Part shown: positions 62,279 through 64,000 of the stretch, in pieces | Layout: each line of letters starts with the position of its first letter | How positions within the stretch are numbered: position 1 is the stretch's first letter | NCBI GenBank assembly: GCA_947564735.1 | Contig: CANOEC010000006.1 | Coordinates: 1 to 64,000, forward strand | Origin: an uncultured Lachnospiraceae bacterium | GTDB lineage: Bacteria > Bacillota > Clostridia > Lachnospirales > Lachnospiraceae | Direction: 5' to 3' | Length of the DNA: 64,000 nucleotides | Notes under the pieces: model-generated | Told to the model about the DNA's origin: nothing | Databases searched by the model: none | What the model saw: only the letters and a program-made list of their open reading frames with translations | Translations under genes and position numbers: made by a program

Positions 62279-63968
62279 TGCCTAAAAATTTCTTCTCAAA
62301 CTGTTCCGCCGGAGATGGTTTCCCGAAATAATATCCCTGTATCATATCCGGCTCCGTCTTCATCATCTTGTCAAGTTCATCTTCTCCTTCTATTCCTTCC
62401 ATGCAGACAGCAGAGCCCAGACTGTGGACCATGTCAATAATATGCTTGATAATACTGTAATCATGCTCATTCTGCAGTGCCTGTACAACAAAGCTTCTGT
62501 CAATCTTAACAGTTTTTGCCTCAATCTCCTTCAGATAACGCATATTGGAATAACCCGTTCCGAAATCATCAAGCGCCAAATCAATGTTCTTCTCTTTCAG
62601 ATTCTTGAACAGATCCATAATCCTCGTATCCGTCTCGATATATCCGCTCTCTGTCAGTTCCAGCACGAGACTCTCCGGCGGAATCCCTACTTCTTTCATA
62701 CACTTGTCTACATCGTTAAGCAAATCGCTTTTATTCATCTGCACATAAGAAAGATTGACATGCACATGGAATCCCGGAAGAATATCACGCCACTTCTTAC
62801 AAATCTTTGCTGCCTGCCACAAAACGTATTTTCCTACCGGAATAATCAGTCCGCTCTCTTCCAGAATCGGAATAAACATCGCCGGCGAAACATTACCATA
62901 CTTCTCGCAGTTCCACCTAAGAAGCGCCTCCGCGCCAATCAGCTGATACTCTGGTGTAGACACAATCGGCTGGTAAAACACTTGAAATCCCCGGAAATTA
63001 TCGTTAATATCCTGTCGCATCAGCCGGCGGATATCCAGTCTTTTCAGATATTCGTTATAGACTTCAACGTCAAATACCGCCATCTGGTTCCTGCCGTTAC
63101 GCTTCGCCTCATTTAATGCAAACTCTGTCAGACGCAGAATCTCTTCCGCACTTCTGCCCATAAATTCATCCTGTATGATGCCTGCTGATATCGTATAAAA
63201 ACAGCTATACTCCTTCTGCCGAACCATATCCGCAACTCTGCCCTTAATCTCTTCATAGACAGTTCGCGCATCCTTGTCGGACGACGCCATGGCATCCACC
63301 AGCATAAACTCGTCCGCCATCAGACGATACACATCCACGCGCAAATCCACCGAAGCCACGATACAATCAGCGAGTTCGCGAAGCACATTGTCACCTGCCT
63401 CCACGCCCTCTTTCTCATTAATCTCCTTAAAGTTGTCAATGCCTATCCGCATCATATATCTGATAGTTTCCGGTCTGTCACGAAGAAGCTCCTCGGTGTC
63501 AAGCTTAAATCTGACCTCCTTGCGCAAGCCGGTAATATTATCCGCTTTCGCTTCTTTGCCAAGCTCCGTCACCCTTCCCACTAACAATCTGTGCCCGCCG
63601 GCACCCTTAATTACGGTTCCCCGGCAGTCAATCCAGACAATCTTGCCTGCCGCATCAATCCAGCGGTATTCCATACTATGCATTTCCTGTTCGCCCGAAG
63701 CGCATCGACTGATATCCTCCTTCACACTCGGGTAATCGGACGGATAAATAATCTTCTGTAATGCCGGTGTGGCATTCTCAATCACAACATCTTCAAAGGG
63801 AAAGCGTATAAGCATCTTTCTTGTCACCATGTAGGTATCCGTATCCAAATCCATAATATATATATAAGAATCCGAAGCTCTCTGAATCACCTCAAGGACT
63901 GCTCTGATTTCCTCCAAAGACATCTGCTGCAATGTTTCCGCATAATCTGTAAAATCTATAAAATCCAT
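62262..63968 (-). CDS. EAL-domain c-di-GMP phosphodiesterase with PAS and degenerate GGDEF
   Basis: A 568-residue cytoplasmic signalling protein. A PAS-like region (residues ~25-130) precedes a GGDEF-like domain whose active-site loop is degenerate (YRLMADEFMLV instead of GGDEF), so it should not make c-di-GMP. The EAL domain keeps the catalytic residues: GAEALLRW, HVNLSYVQ, LELTESGYIE, LALDDFGTGYSN, KIDRSFV and CMEGIE. It is therefore a likely phosphodiesterase lowering c-di-GMP. No membrane segment is visible. ATG 63968 is near the window edge; an upstream alternative cannot be excluded. Confidence 0.92.
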   Translation of the reverse strand: MDFIDFTDYAETLQQMSLEEIRAVLEVIQRASDSYIYIMDLDTDTYMVTRKMLIRFPFEDVVIENATPALQKIIYPSDYPSVKEDISRCASGEQEMHSMEYRWIDAAGKIVWIDCRGTVIKGAGGHRLLVGRVTELGKEAKADNITGLRKEVRFKLDTEELLRDRPETIRYMMRIGIDNFKEINEKEGVEAGDNVLRELADCIVASVDLRVDVYRLMADEFMLVDAMASSDKDARTVYEEIKGRVADMVRQKEYSCFYTISAGIIQDEFMGRSAEEILRLTEFALNEAKRNGRNQMAVFDVEVYNEYLKRLDIRRLMRQDINDNFRGFQVFYQPIVSTPEYQLIGAEALLRWNCEKYGNVSPAMFIPILEESGLIIPVGKYVLWQAAKICKKWRDILPGFHVHVNLSYVQMNKSDLLNDVDKCMKEVGIPPESLVLELTESGYIETDTRIMDLFKNLKEKNIDLALDDFGTGYSNMRYLKEIEAKTVKIDRSFVVQALQNEHDYSIIKHIIDMVHSLGSAVCMEGIEGEDELDKMMKTEPDMIQGYYFGKPSPAEQFEKKFLGIKDSP

Positions 63969-64000
63969 AAAATATAACTCCCTTCGACCATTTTATTATA

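Noticed and set aside
1-64000. CRISPR arrays, tRNA and rRNA genes, prophage structural genes, toxin-antitoxin pairs.
   Set aside because: I found no regularly spaced identical repeats, no cloverleaf with a conserved TTCGA arm, no rRNA text and no phage or toxin module on either strand.

Overview
The window looks like chromosome of a low-to-moderate GC Firmicute of class Clostridia, most probably a gut Lachnospiraceae. The basis is gene content: a GlgC/GlgD pair, ThiT under a TPP riboswitch, a CotH-VTC-DUF4956 cluster, DUF1700/PadR, DUF3781 and DUF4867 families, and Clostridia-type IS and group II intron fragments. Nearly all host genes lie on the minus strand. I see no tRNA, rRNA or CRISPR array.

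Region 1 (1-15.5 kb) is a mobile-DNA graveyard around a few cargo genes. It holds a decayed DDE transposase next to a group II intron 5' fragment, a complete class I lysyl-tRNA synthetase with a C-terminal tRNA-binding domain (AT-rich, bounded by insertion sequences), a one-stop transposase, an XRE regulator with its promoter/operator, an IS30 transposase split by a small inverted-repeat element and an IS110 element, a three-gene ABC-2 exporter, an IS1182-type element sitting inside domain V of a group II intron remnant, and two broken IS110-family transposases. Almost every transposase is disabled by one or two point lesions.

Region 2 (15.5-24.3 kb) has a response regulator, ABC ATPase, ABC permease and histidine kinase of the peptide-sensing/immunity type. 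The regulator overlaps an upstream NYN-LOTUS RNA-binding protein, and three direct repeats between the regulator and the transporter look like its binding site. A cytidylate kinase-like protein, an NSS-family sodium symporter and riboswitch-controlled ThiT follow.

Region 3 (24.3-34.6 kb) has a DUF3160 lipoprotein overlapping a CapA-like protein, an AT-rich MarR/GNAT islet with a remnant of a mobile-element gene, a PadR-DUF1700 operon, and a second ABC-2 exporter of the same type as in region 1. Upstream of this exporter is a separate small transcription unit with a strong promoter, a predicted 29-residue membrane peptide, a long hairpin and an intrinsic terminator. It is the best candidate here for an undescribed regulatory element.

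Region 4 (34.6-49.9 kb) has carB, a small cysteine-rich membrane protein, an XRE regulator whose C-terminus is encoded by palindromic repeats, glgC-glgD, an unknown secreted protein, the CotH-VTC-DUF4956 cluster (surface protein kinase-like protein with a polyphosphate polymerase-like protein), mobile debris, a tyrosine phosphatase and a polysaccharide deacetylase.

Region 5 (49.9-64 kb) has a second CapA-like protein, an ECF sigma factor with a membrane anti-sigma candidate, an orphan PTS IIC protein, a secreted FliD-like protein with an internal duplication, a sugar operon (L-fucose isomerase-like, DUF4867, xylulokinase) divergent from a LacI regulator with a well placed operator, and an EAL protein with a degenerate GGDEF domain.
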